This document shows, piece by piece, positions 26,501 to 41,500 of a stretch of DNA of 64,000 nt (position 1 is the first letter of the stretch; every line of letters begins with the position of its first letter). A model generated the notes under the pieces. That model did no database searches and was not told the DNA's origin. It saw only the letters and a list, made by a program, of their open reading frames with translations. The DNA comes from Gibbula magus (Eukaryota > Mollusca > Gastropoda > Trochida > Trochidae), in NCBI GenBank assembly GCA_936450465.1, contig OW388293.1:24577860-24641859 (forward strand), given 5' to 3'. The translations under genes and the position numbers were made by a program.

Positions 26501-29500
26501 TGTCCTTAGACAAATTTACACTTTTGGCCTCTGCAGTTTTCAGGCTTATACCATGTATGTTACATCTTTGATAGGCATTCTAGAAGCTGATGAAGAATGA
26601 ACAACTATTTTATGGATATACAACTTCTTAATAAGAAGTAAAGAAGTTGTATATCCGTAAAATAGTTCATTTTCTAATAAATATTGTTAGTTTTCTGGAA
26701 ATGAAATTTTGACTTGTGGACCAAGGTACTATCCTTCATTGTCCATGTTGACGGTTAGAAAATGAAAAAAAAAAAACCTGTTAAATAAGAAAAATTACTG
26801 GATGATATATATTTGCGACAATGGACGATTGAATAAAAAAAAAAATTAGATATATATTATATATATAATTATGTCTGAATATGTTACTATAGAAATGCTT
26901 AGTTGGCCATGTGTGAATATTGGCTAATATGTTTGTATAAGCAATTTGGAAGTGTTATGTACCATGTAATGAAGTTGCCTAATTATACACAGCTAAACGA
27001 TGCACGGGATCATCATCATGTGCGTGTACTTATGAGGCTTAGCTTAGAATAGTCACACCAGCTTCAAGATTCTCAAAGTTTTATTAGCCAGCTCCGTAAC
27101 TAGTAGGCTAAGATTTAGTCTATGAAATTTAATACATTACTTTCATTAACGTGATTTTATGTCTTTAACCTTTCATTTCCTGAATATGGACCAAGGCTGA
27201 ATAAAAGATTCGTCGCTTATGGCTGTAATATTGCTAGACTAAAATTTAGTCTATGAAATATATAATTTTTGAAATAAATAATTACATGCTTTTCAACATT
27301 TTTATTTCTAAGTCTCATTTCATTTCATGTAAATTGCTGTAGCCTAGACTTGCTGAAGGAGAACCTAGACTGTATTAAAGGCTCCTTTTTATTTACAGTC
27401 CTGAAGCTGGACTATAATATTGCCTATAGGTGGCATTAAACAGTAAACCCTTCTTCTTCTAAACAGTAACTCACTCACTGTATAAAAGAATCTTATATAT
27501 ACACAGTCATTGGGCAGGGGCTACATAAGTGTATGTTGCTAAACCATTCTGAGTGGGAATATTACAGGATTCACCTTAGAGAAAAGATTTCCAGATTGTC
27601 CACTTAGTAAACCTTCTGGTATTCCCAGGTAATGGGTTAACTTTTAGGAGCCTTGTTTACAGTCTAGAATCCTTTAGCAAGTCTAGCTATCTGTGATTTA
27701 TGTATCAGATATGAAATTTAATTTCTGAAATATAAATTTGAGAAAACTGAATAGCTCTGCATTCAATGAGAAAGATTTCATACAATCATGACTCTCGCAT
27801 GTGTAAAAAAAACTACAAGTAATGGGAAAACAGCACCTTGCAGGAATATACTTGTACTAATGATTCTCTATTTTCTACGTGAGGCAGAGACAAGTATAGA
27901 AAATGGAATAAAATTCAATAAAGGAAACTGTTATCAATGTCAATGTCAATGTCAATGTTGTAAGCATAGAAATGATTTTGGAGATCAAGATCATGACAGT
28001 AGAGACTTAATTAGTAATGAAATGTCTTCTCTTACTAATGGTCAGTAGGCATTCCACAGCAATATCTTTCTAGTTTTGAGTCTGCAACAAAGTATAGAGA
28101 TACAGTGATATACCACAGAAGAATGCCACTAGTTTAACAATGAAACATTCTCATTTCTATTTCCCCTGAGATCCAAGTATAAAATACCCTACAACATGGA
28201 GGAATGCTACTGATGTCATTCCAAACTTCTTCACTTCTGAATCGTGTGTAAAGTAAGTTTCAAAGACGTGCTAATGACAGATAAGGTCCTAGAAAGGCTT
28301 CAATCATGTCAACTGTGAGAAAAGCATCACAGAAGAATGTTGATAATCTCACTTGAAATCTTTCTTCATTTCACATTCAACTGCAAGTGGAGGGCTTGAA
28401 ACTTGTGGAATGTATGTCAAGTTTTGGAATGTATGGTGTTAGGTGAAAGGAGAGGTGGGATTCATTTAGTGTCACATAGAGCTCCATAATAACGTTACAA
28501 GTGGATGATAGCGAGTGAGTTTCACTGGACTATGAAGTTGTATTGTTACTGGTAAATGTATATTTCCTATGAAAAAATGAAAGATGTTAGGTTTTTTAAA
28601 TTAAAAATAAATTGAATTCATATCCCTTAATTGTTACCACTTTACCGACATGATAGAACAGTGATAAGGTAGAGTCAACAGTTGAAGAGTTATCTCTTCA
28701 GGTCATCACGCCTCTAAAACCAGATTGTCAACTGTCCTTCAGGTCATCAGTAATTTGTTCATATGCTTTTCAAGATTTACTGTCGAGAAATTGTGAGGAA
28801 AAAATCACTAACTGAACGTACCAAGTGTACACAGACTTTCAAATCTTGAGTGTTTAAAATGTTTTCTGTTCCAATGAAAGAGGTAAAGAAACCATACCGC
28901 TAATACGAATACCTCTCAGATCTCTCTCAAATCTTAAGTGTCTAAATGAAAGACAAATCCAACATGTTTTCATAAGTATAGTAAAGGAAACAAAGTGGAA
29001 GTAAGCAGGTCACGTTGGTTTATGTATGATCGGAATCTTGACAGGCGATAATAAGAAAACTCACAAAACCAGCATCAAAAAATATTGACACAGGAAGTCT
29101 TGGTTGGTGTAGGTTAAACCGAAATGTCATTGAGTGGGTCACGGTAATTACATGGACAAAATGGCTGCCATTTTGAACCGAAAGTTTGGTGTATCCTTTC
29201 AGCAAATTAGCCAGATGAATGGCTATTAGAGGCCATCAAAATAGATACACAGTGGACAGGAAGTGATTTAGTTATGTTGGTAAACTATCTGGCTTGATGG
29301 ACAGGTTTTGTTTCAGGAATTTGATTGGTCATCACCGGAGGAACATTGGAATTGTATTTGGTCGTGACCCTTGACATATAGAATGTTCAGGGAAGTGAGT
29401 TTGGTTTTGTCCCTTGACATATAGAATGTTCAGGGAATTGAGTTTAGTCGTGACCCTTGGCACATAGCATGTTCAGGGAAGTGAGTTTGGTTTTGTCCCT

Positions 29501-32500
29501 TGACACATAGAATGTTCAGGGAATTTAGCTTCATCGTGACCCTAGATATGTAGAATGTTCAGGGAATTAAGTTTGCTTTTGTCCCTTGGCACAAAGCATG
29601 TTCAGGGAATTGAGTTTGGTCTTGACCCTTGACATGTAGAATGTTCAGGGAATTGGCATGGTCGTGACCCTTGACATGTAGAATGTTCAGGGAATTGGCA
29701 TGGTCGTGACCCGTGACATGTAGAATATTCAGGGAATTGGCATGGTCGTGACCCATGACATGTAGAATGTTCAGGGAATTGGCATGGTCATGAACCTTGA
29801 CATGTAGAATGTTCAGGGAATTGGCATGGTCGTGACCCATGACATGTAGAATGTTCAGGGAATTGGCATGGTCGTGACCTGTGACATGTAGAATGTTCAG
29901 ACCTTCAGGGAATTGGCATGGTGCCACGTTGCTCTCACGGAATGAAGCATACTTTAATTTATGATTGTTGAGTCGTATCCCAAACAAATTCTCATCAATC
30001 CTTCTGATCTATACTACGTGCTCAGAAACAATTTCATTCAACACGCAGAAGTTGATAAATTACATTTTGTTCATCTGTTTGTAAAATATGTAAATCACCT
30101 ATGTATATACCAAGGAGAGGATATTCTAAGTTGGAGAACTTGTTCCTAATCCTTTTCATGATGAATAAAATATGTTTAAACCAATTACATTTTGCACAGT
30201 GGTAGCTATGAACCGTTTATGCACAGCGCACCTGCCCACATGACCTTCTTTCAGTTGCATTGCTCAATTATATCATTCATCGGCATGGCTAGGCTGAGCT
30301 GAATTGTACTGCCGTATCTTCAACTCTTCACATGGCAAAATCAAGCAAATTAGAACTTAATTGGTTTAACTATTGTGAAAAAATAAGCTGAACACTAGCC
30401 AATCCATAAATGTTATTTTGTCAGTTTAGATAGCAAATCAAAATATATCCATCCCAGACAAACAGTAACTTATTATTGTGTAACCTGTCTGTGTTAAAGA
30501 ACATTGGTTACTGCTAATAAAATAAGGTTTGAATGCTGTGGCAGGCAGTGCTTGGTCTAGATCTAGTGTTCTTGAACATAGTTGGGTTAACCATTAACCT
30601 ACAGAATGATGAATATTCTGGACATTCCTAATTTGTGCTCCCCAGTCAAAGATAGAAGGACTGCTTTCTTCATCCTCTCTGGAATGAAATCCCCTTTGTC
30701 TCTATAGATTAAGTGGTCACACTTATTGATAAATCTACCTGGGCTATGTCCAATAACCTCCTCCTTTGGCCAGGTACGCAGCCTCCAGGTTTGATGCTTT
30801 CAGTATTATTTTTTAAGAGAAAAGACGGCGTCGGAGAAGCTGACTTTCAGGAAGCCTGTCTCATGGAGACAAGTTAATGTAGCAAACTTCATCATTCTTC
30901 CTCTAATAGATTAAAGGGGCTATAACATGGTTATATCTTGGATAACACTACCTTCAATAGTACAAATTCTTGTACTTTTTCGGACCGAGTCCCATTTTAA
31001 GGTGAAGACATTTTATTATTTTGAATTACAAAAACGATTCCCATGGGTTCACAGAACCATGTACACTCATTTGTAACTTGATTTTCCAAAGATGGAAGGG
31101 TGTTTTACTTTTGGTGACATTATTTTTCAAATACATTTCATCAACTTATTTAAGCGAAAACACGTGCTTCTGTCCCATTACTGATTGGAAAGATGTATTG
31201 AAAAGGAAGAAAATAAGGAGGATCTACATGAATTTGTTTCTAATCTTTTTCTTTATAATTATTTACTATGATTATCTATATATAAACTTTGTCTTTCAAC
31301 CAAACCAGATATTTAGAACAAAGGTTATAATGAAATAGCTGGGTTTCTTTTACAATTCTATACTATAGAATATTTTATTTATGGCCGGTTGTCACCCCAT
31401 ATAGTTATCTGATTCTATCATCATGGGGTTATCAACATTATCATCATAACATAGTGTGAAACTGGTCTGGGAATCAAAACATTTTGAGACTTTCATATAT
31501 ACAATCATGTATATATCGGGCCCCACACTGACACAAATAACAAACAAGCTGGCTTTTGTACTTCAAATATAGGTCAGAGTACATCACTTTCCCCATTCTC
31601 CAACAGCCGAAATTTATAATATTTGTATACATATATATATGTATTAAAAATAAGGTTTTGACAGCAGCTGCTAGCACCCCTCACATTTAATGACACATTA
31701 TGTCGCACCTTTATAGTGAATATATTGTCCTTCTCAAAAATACATAAAAATTCTTTCTGAACATAAAAATGAGCAAGATGTTTTGCCGATATTCAAAACT
31801 TGCTAAACCTCTTTACTCAAGTTACTAAAGACTAGTCTTTGAAATGTTATCCAGAAATCTTTCTGTTCTTATGTATGCCACTTCTAAATGCCTTCAAAGA
31901 CCTAGCCTTTGAAAGGAAAATATTAAAAAAAGATATCGAATCATGTAGGAGTAGAAACAATTTGATGAAAGATGCCTTGTTTGAATGAAACTCATTAAAA
32001 CTTATTCAAGCAACTATTAAACTTGTCTTTAGTACCAGAAAGTGTCTGACTGTAACACAAAAATGTGGTCCAAAAGGATTGTGTTCTTCATTGATTACTT
32101 CCACTAATAGTTTGTCTCTTGTTATAATTTCAGCCTCATCTTACTCTAGGCAAAAACATAACCTCCTGCAGAGCAAAATATTAGCGGAAATTCAGTTTCA
32201 AGGCGGCATTATTCTCATTCTTGAATAAAGATACCTGTGGCTCTTTATTTACTACGAGCTGATAGATCTTTTAGAGATGAAGTAATCGGAATATACACAC
32301 CTAGTGTCCGTGTTCTTAAGAACTAGCTCCCATCATTAAATAATAACAAAGTTATTAGGGTCATGTATGCCACATTTTTCTTAACCTTATAAATGGTGTT
32401 ATTTTATTGAGACATTTGCACTGTTGCCGTAAATGATCAATTTAATGCTAGTTCATTGCCTAGCAATCATTGTTTCGTCATCGCGTCCTCTATTTCGTCC

Positions 32501-35500
32501 CCGGTGATCGTGACGTTGCAGTAGCTGGTGGATATTTTTACGCGAAATCAAATGGAATAGAATGAGTAATAAAGAAATGTTTATACTCAAAAGTGTGCCA
32601 TATGACTTTTATGAAACTTGTGCACATTTGTGTAGAACACTCGCTCTTGCTCAGGCACTCCGAAAAAGCACACACATTTCATAAAAGTCATTTGGCACAA
32701 TTTCTCTGTTAATAATTTCTATATATATGGGACGTGTAATTTCATATGTCATTTGGCACAATTTCTCTGTTAATAATTTCTATATATATGGGACGTGTAA
32801 TTTCATATGTCATTTGGCACAATTTCTCTGTTAATAATTTCTATATATATGGGACGGTAATGGTTTACCAACATCTTGATCTATATATACAGTAAACATT
32901 CTAATGAAGTAGAAGATATATTAATTGTACTGTCATGTTCTGAACCCATCAATTATTATTACTTCTATATTCAGGCAGGATCACAAAGCTCATTACCACC
33001 TGAATAATCACATTTATTTAATGCAGGGCCTGGTTTACTGGTAGTGTGGAAAGGAATTATTTATTAAATGTAGGGCCTGGTTCACTGGTGGTGTGGAAAG
33101 GAATTATAAGCAGGTTGTTGAAAATTTACTCATGACAGATTAATGCAGAACAAAATCCTAAATTGTTAATATGATGTCAGTAGAATTTAGATTAGGTTCA
33201 CAGGCATGAGACAATTTAATACTATTTCAATACATGTTTCTATGTTAAAGTGCCTAGGCATTCGTGGACCAAATTCAACTGTTACGTCTTCTGTAGTAAA
33301 ATGTCCAGCTGTGACCTACAGCAGGCAGGATCTAAAAGAGAGTGTCTGTATCTGCCCCTGAAAGAAGTTGTCATCCAACTTCCAACTTCTAAAATGTCAC
33401 TCAATGAAGTTTATTTATCTCATTTAACAGCTTCGGTTGGTTCTTGTATACCAAATTAAGCCTGCTCATATCTCGGAAACATTCTCCTATTTAAAGTTCT
33501 ACTCTTCTTCCAAGCCTACTAAGTTAAAATGCTTTGTAAACAATACAGTTTTTGAAATAATTTTCATATTCATGTTTGTTATTAAGGATTCAGCCCTTTG
33601 GGGCAGAATCCTTATTGTTATTTGCGACTTTTCGAGGTGCATTTTCTTTGGAGAATTGTTGTTCTTCAACCAATAAAGATACAGACATGATTCTTATACT
33701 ATTTCAAAGCGGAAAGATGTTATATTAAGCACAATAGTTTTCAAGCATAGATCTATAAAGGTTTCCACGTTACAATCCATTGAATATTGCCATTTTATGA
33801 AAATCGTCATTTTCAACAAACTTCAAACGAACACAGGTGCTTAATTAGATAAGCAATTGAAACATGACTTATGCCTACTGGCCAATTTCAAGAGCAACAA
33901 CTTTTGTATTCAACCCTTTCATCAAAAAGTTGATAGTTAAGCTTCAAACATTACGATTGTCGTTTTGGGGTCTGTTAATAAGCATTTTTTAGTATTTTCT
34001 TGCATATGCAGAAGAACATAACACATTAATTATGTATACAATCTATATGATGATTACATCTTCTTAAGTGGAAATTAATGCACAATATTTTCTATGTTAC
34101 ACCTTAGAATGAAAATATTAACCGTTTTATCTTAATCATGAGAAACATAATGTAGGGGTCTATTAGTGTATGATTTTTCAATTTTCACTTGGAGACATTG
34201 GCAAAACTTTAAAAATAACTCTACAGACTTGCAAATTGTTTTGAACGATGGACAATGTCAATGACACTTAAAATAAGTGTCTCCTTTATGCTCTGAATCC
34301 TTTTATTGTCACTTGTGATGATATTTGTTACTTTGTATTGCTTTACATGTCAATTTCACCTTTGGACTATTTGGATGTTACTTGGATCGCATGTCCTGCT
34401 AATAGCGATGCAAAGAAGAAATACATTTAGCAGAATGTTAAATAAATGCATTAAAATTATCATATTTAAATAGGGCTGCATATTGCGTTGCATTTTTTGA
34501 TGCGATATATTACGATATGCCACTCCTGTATTGCGATAATGTTATAATATATTGAATGAACTTTTTTTTCCAACGTTTTATACTTCCAAATGTAGTTTAA
34601 CATCGCATTTTAGATAAAATGCATTTTCGAACTTTCAATGTACATAACATTACTCAAAAGACAAAATTTGCGAATAACATTGTTGATGAAGTAGATTACA
34701 AACAGCAACTATCACTTGAAATACCCAACAATTGTCGTTCGACTTCGGATCAAGAGGTCCGAGGTTCGAATCCCGCCAGGGGCACGGCAACTTAGTCTGC
34801 AGTAGAGAACTGTTCTACACGCAGTAAGGTTTGGGTGCAATGCTACACTGAATTTCAGCTCAGTATCACCCATGGTTCACTAGTTCCAGCCGATGCTCAC
34901 AGGTTTCACCGCAATGCATAGCCACATGGCGTTGCGGGCTTTCTCCCTGCCATAAAACTAGCAGCCGCGATATAAGTGAAATACTCTTGAAAGCGGCGTT
35001 AAACCCCAACTGACCTCAAATCACCCCAACAATTGTTCTTGCCCATCAAGAGCCTAGCTTTCCTTGCAGCTGAAACCTACAACCTTTGAACACAATATAC
35101 TTATGATGTATGCATGTATTTAGATAAATTGATTGGCGTGATATATTGCTTAATGAAAAAAAAACATATTGCAATATTTCTAGCTATTACCGGCAAACAG
35201 ATTATAATTTTTTTTTAAAGTGACCAAAAATAATGCAGTGATTGTGTTGCACAATCTATACTGATATACACCAATGTGTAGGTAATATTAGATAGCTTTA
35301 ACGTAAAATATTTGAATTTTCACCCTGGGCAGACCCTGCAATACTCCATGGGAGGTAAAGGTTTTCAGGCCCCAGTTGACAACTAGACAACCCCAAACCA
35401 TTGATGTGTTATTAGCTATAGTCTGTTTCATGTATTGAGAGCAGCTAACCCTGGGAAAAGGGGCCCATATCACTACTCCACTGAGTGGAATGTTGAAGTT

Positions 35501-38500
35501 GTAAATTGATCTTTGACATTCATTTCCTGCTTAGAGTTCAATGAAATACATTTTATTGCAGTTTTATTTTGTTTTGTAAAAGATTTATAGCACCAATTTT
35601 GTGCTATATGACCTTTATTGTGGCTGCCTCATTCCAGTTAGACTTAAAGGTCCTGTCTATATATCATTTTAATGATGACTGGATGCGGCACATTTCAACT
35701 TGTTTACAAGTCTTTTCAACACTGTTGATTAATATCTTTAAAATCTCATTTGTTCATGTAAAATAAATGCGATATAAGTTAATAAAATAAAGAGAACATG
35801 AAAGTGTTCGAAATACTTTCTACAGATTATAGGTTATATTTTCTGTTTAAAAACATGTATATATTTTTCTTGCATATGATAAGTCATGCATAGGATAAGT
35901 GGATAAAAAAAAGGTTTTTGATAAGAACAAATGTATTGGGAAGACAAGCTCATTAATTGTCATTTGACATAATATATAGGCCTATATACTTTCTGTTTTC
36001 TTAAAAATTAACCAATTTCAAAATATATTAGATACACTTTGAAACATATGTTGCCAATTTTAAAATTGCCAATTTAAAAATTTATATATATATTTAAATG
36101 TCAATATCATGTTCACATTCACCTTATATGCAAAAACAAGTTCTCCATGATCGACAATTAAAAATTGTTAAATTAATGATAAAATTCATTACTTATTAGG
36201 ACAGGCATAATAACAGTATGTTTATGATGCACCTAGAAAGCATATGTTTAAAGCCTTATGAGACAGCTAATTCATAAAGCTGTAAGTCATAGTACGTCAT
36301 GGAAGTATCAGTGATGGAGAGTATCACATGAGGTAGTATAAATAGAGGGTACTAAATGAGCTCTCATGTAATACTACTAAAGAAGAGTTGAGAGAAAGCA
36401 AATTTGCAAATTCTATATGTCATTATGAAGTTATAGAAACAGTCGAATAAATAGAGATTAATATATACAAATGTCTTGGAATTGAAAGTCTGATTCACCT
36501 GATAAAGTGATAGGAACAGCCCAGAAATTTTGTGTATACAATAGAGAAAAAGTTGTTAATCATATATTTGCCTTATACTGAAAGTTTTTGGTTCTGCAAA
36601 GTCACGTCGCTGTCCCCTGACAGTGGATTTTCTTAAAAAAATGATCATAAAACCCTACATTTTCCCTAAAAATAACTAACACTTACAATATTATAGTCCT
36701 GCTTCATGAGTGTAAAATTAAGAGCCTTTAATACAGTCTAGATCTTTATTCAGCAAGTCTAGATAACATATGGAACTGGTAGTATTGAAAAATATATAAT
36801 CATAAGGATGTAGATACAATAATTTAAAAATTCCATAGACTAAATTTTAGTCTAACAATATTATAAAGGAACATCATACTTTCTTCTTTGATAATATGTA
36901 TTTTGAAGAAATATTTGAAACACATTTTCCAAGAACAATGCTTCTGACAGATATTTGGCCAAATTTTGAAAATGATCCATAAGTTTTTACAACAGGAGTG
37001 ACTGTAAAATGATATTTTCTCAAGTTAGGGTTTACACATGTGCAACATACCTACAATTATGCCTTGACTTATTTATAGTATAATAATTATAATTTTACAT
37101 ATAGTTAATAAATCACTGCAGTATCTTCAACGCATGAGGAATAATGTGATTAATTATTGGCCTAAATATCAGTTGTTAATATATCCTCAAGTTGATAACA
37201 CTTAAACATAACATGGTTCACCTAGGAATGATGTTATGTCATTATTGTTACAATATGACATCACAATATTGGCAGCATGTAACATGGTCATCTTTTAATT
37301 AGGTAATAGACTTAATGTCATCACAGTATCATAATGTACTTGCAATTTTGCCTGGTTTATAATTTCTAGTCTTTGAAGGGCATTTAGAAGTGGCATGCAT
37401 AAGAACAGGAAGATTTTCTTGATAACAATTTCTTCAATGTGAAAATACACATTTCTCGTTAAAGAAGTTTAAGAAAATCTTCCTGTTCTTATGATTTAAA
37501 GTAATGAAATTCTAAGCAAGGTGTCATGAAATACCATTTTTCGAAACTCATGAATGGAATAAGTATGTCACCCACTTTCGTTCATAAGATACCAATCCAT
37601 TCACTGTTTTCATAAAAATAGTAAGACATGGAACCAAGTCCAGTCAGTATATTTAATGACGAGATGCACCGACGGTGACTCACCTCTACGTCCATGTTAC
37701 AGGTGGGGAAGTGGATGTATGGCAACCTGCTGCTGGTGTTGACAGTGGTCGCCGTGGTGTTCGGAGTACTGATCGGGTTCGTGGCGCGGTATGGCAGCCC
37801 CTCCGCCGATACCATCATGTACATCTCCTTCCCTGGAGACCTCCTCATGCGGATGCTCAAGTGTCTCATCCTCCCCCTCATTGTCTCTTCCATGATCACT
37901 GGTGAGTGCTAGCAAGTCTCTTTCAGTTTCTGGATAACAAATTTATTATGCTCAAGTGTCTCATCCTCCCCCTCATTGTCTCTTCCATGATCACTGGTGA
38001 GTGCTAGCAAGTCTCTTTCAGTTTCTGGATAACAAATTATACTCAAGTGTCTCATTTTCTCTCTGATTGTCTCTTCCATTATCACTGGTGACTGCTAGCA
38101 AGTCTCTTTTAGTTTCTGGATAACAACTTACCGTATTTCCTATAATTGGGGCTGGGCCTCTAATAGGGGCCCGGTTTATATTGTTACAGTTATTACTCCC
38201 TACTAGATATAACTCTGTTTAAATGTTCCCAGTCACTGAGGGGGATAAAGTACCACGCTAAATCCTGTTTATATCAAATAGTGAGGAGTTATTCTCAGAA
38301 ATTTTAGTTAGTTATTATAGGTGACCACGTGTATTGGTCAAACCTGAGAATAGAATAGGGGCCGGGCCCCCCAATAAGCGCTGGGGGGTAAGAGTCCTAG
38401 GTCCCTATTAGAGGAAATATGGAATACTCAACTGTCTCATTTTCTCTCTGATTGTTTCATCCATGATCACTGGTGAGTGCTAGCAATTCTCTTTTAGTTT

Positions 38501-41500
38501 CTGGATAACAAATTATATAGCAGTTGTCATCAAGTTAGTTTTGTTATGTTTCCATTGCTCAAGTGTCTCATCCTCCCCCTCATTGTCTCATCCATGATCA
38601 CTGGCGAGTGCTTGCAAGTCTCTTTACCTTATTTCATGTCTCAATTAATGGTGCATTCATTGTGTTTCAAAATAAATATGGTTTCTGTCGTCGATTTCCG
38701 TATTGCATGGTGAATTCCGTATCGCACGGCTGACAGTTCTACTTTCTCAACTTTGGCACTTCTCGGAATTTTCCGTACTTTTCAATGTTTTCCCAATTCA
38801 ATCTCCGGAATTTATGTTTTAATAATATTGCTAGTATTTTTTCAGTTGATTAAAGTATCAGCTTTGATTAACACCTAATATTAACAGCACAAGCAGGGAA
38901 AATGTTACTCAAATTATCATTGACAAGGCAGAAAAGCACAAAGTATAAGTGGAATTGAAAGCATCGCCGACAGCTTCGCTAGCGTTGCTGCGCCATTGTG
39001 ACGTCACAACCGTTTACTATTGTGACGTCACAACCGTTTACTATTGTGACGTCATAACTATGGTTACGTCATTCTAAATAAGCACGACGGATGGAAGCCT
39101 GAATGTTGTTACTTATTTTCAGTTCTTTGTAATTAAATGGTAGTAAAGCAAATTTTATTGTTTAATTATGTTACCACACAAGAAAATTTCCCTGAAAGCT
39201 CTATTGGGTTGACAAATGAGAATATAAAGATATTATGAAGATATCAAATCGTGAGTCGTGCTGGTCAAGCAACCGTCCGTGTATCAATACGCAGCATGTC
39301 GTCCCAGTAAATTAATGCAACTTTATTTGTTTACCAATTTGGTAATAAAAAGGGCTATATTATAAATATAGAACATCATACTTGTGCATTTGGATCATTT
39401 GTATTGAACTTGAAGCTGTCATTGAACAACTCCTCCAAAGTCGTTGTTCCTCCGCTTCCATGACATCTAGTTCAATACAACCGATCCAAATGCACAAGTA
39501 TGATGTTCTATGTATGTATTCAAGGATATAATATAAGAATGCTGAAGTTCCTTGTCAGTTTATGTCCTCTGCATATCCTGTGTTTCTGGTCCCTCTCTTC
39601 AGCTCATTCACCACAAGGAAGCAGATAAACGTCATGATGGATGTACACATATCATCTCTCTATCATGTCACGTACCTCCATCGCCCTTCTTCATCTCTGG
39701 TGTCTCTCCTATGTTTATATTAATATGGTTTATTCAGAAGTAAATAAGGCCACCGGCCCATATTACACGTCAGATAGTTACTTGCCAATGAGCAGGTTCA
39801 CAAGACAAGATAGTTACTTGCCAATGAGTGAGTTCACAAGACAAGATAGTTACTTGCCAATGAGTGAGTTCACAAGACAAGATAGTTACTTGCCAATGAG
39901 TGAGTTCATATGACAAGATAGTTACTTGCCAATGAGCGAGTTCACAAGATAAGATAGTTACTTGACAATGAGCAAGTTCACAAGACAAGAGTGGTCAACT
40001 AGCTCAACATAAAAAGTTTACCATACCCTGACATTGGGCAGTCATATTAGAACCCATGAATGTTTGAATATAGCTGCTGTTTTTGGGCAGCGTGACATTA
40101 CGTAGTGTTTATATTATCACAGATGTTGAACGATGAGGGTTTGACATTTGACCCATGACCATATTTACCAAGCAATTAGTGTCACATTGTGGAACTGGGA
40201 GACATGGAACTATCAACAGCTAACTAAATAAGTGGGGACTAACACCTCGTAATCCACCGCCAGCCACACGGGTGTCATCAAGTGTATATAGGGCTTCTGC
40301 AGTGTCAACATGTAGTGCACATGGCTGTTACAGTGCATGTTGCGTAATAACAGTATTTTTATTCAGTCGTTATGTTTACAAAATACCATGTCATCCTTTG
40401 ATTACTATGGTACTTGTTTAGACTGGGCAATGAAAACTTGCTATCCCTCTGTGGTTTCCATTATACTGAGCAAATGATGGACTATCAGGCAATGCCACAT
40501 GATGGCGAGATAATTTCTTTTGTGTTCTAAACGTTGCTTGGAAATATGCTCACAGGAAAAAAGTCACTAATGTACCTGGAAGAAAACACAAAACAAAAAA
40601 GTCATTAGATTTTATTGCATCTCAAAATTAATAACAATAGAAACAATAACATACATATTTCTCATTGCATCAATGTCGTACAAATCTCTTGATCTTCTCT
40701 CTGTAGGTCGGTCACAATGATTCTCTGTATGATATATGTTGGTGACACCTGGGGATCTCTCTGTACAATGATAATGTTATATGACTAAGGGTTTATTAGT
40801 CTTACACTCAGATTCTGAAAAAATACTTATTCTGAAAATATCACCATGTTATCAAATATTGAAAAGAAGATTGTAAAAATTGAATTTTCAGAAAGAGTCT
40901 CCTTTTCAAATTTTTTTCAGTGTCTAAGTGTTAGATTAAGGGTTTATTATCAAATGAGAATATGAGATAAGATGTTATTTTGCTGTGAAAAAAAAATCTT
41001 ATGAGTATATGTAAGTTGTTCTCTCCCAATCATTTGGTTCATGTTAGATCAAATTAACTCCCAGAGCTCCTAGCTTATAAGAAAGAGTGTTGAATATTAA
41101 AGTATTTTTACTAAATTACTGAGACCTCTATTAACCATCTCTTTGCATCAAAGTCTGGTATCATATGCATGATTGCAAGGCTTAAAGGTACATCCATTGT
41201 GTTGTTGGGGGTTACATATTGCAAATATCATACATGGTATTACTTTATCGAGAAATACCGACTGTTACCGAAAACCAACATTTTGATGATAGTAGACTTA
41301 GCATATTGACGATATGGAGGTAAAAGTAGTGATTTCTGATCGAAAACCGGACAATGCACAGCGTGAGGCGCGCGTCAATGAATCAAACGTAATTTTGGGA
41401 TCTTATCTATAACAGACAAAAAGACAAATTTGAGTTGATAGTGTTTAATAGGTCACATAACGACTGTGCATGTAAATGGGACGTGCAGTTTCGGGTTCTG

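Larger units (their letters stand above)
11592..37702 (+). other. EAAT: EAAT intron 1 (26.1 kb)
   Basis: Begins GTGAGT and ends TTACAG. It separates the small N-terminal exon from the transporter core and is filled with the repeats listed individually. Between them (about 13.3-15.3, 15.5-16.5, 17.1-18.9, 19.4-21.3, 23.7-26.0, 26.7-29.3, 29.9-32.6, 33.1-34.7 and 35.1-37.7 kb) I see AT-rich sequence without recognisable exons. Confidence 0.85.

Noticed and set aside
37582..37915. Minus-strand and alternate-frame open frames over exon 2
   Set aside because: They are shadows of the EAAT exon, which has conserved family motifs, correct splice sites and matching phase.
39641..39988. Repeat-peptide open frames on both strands
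   Set aside because: Produced by a 36-bp minisatellite whose unit is a multiple of three and has no stop.
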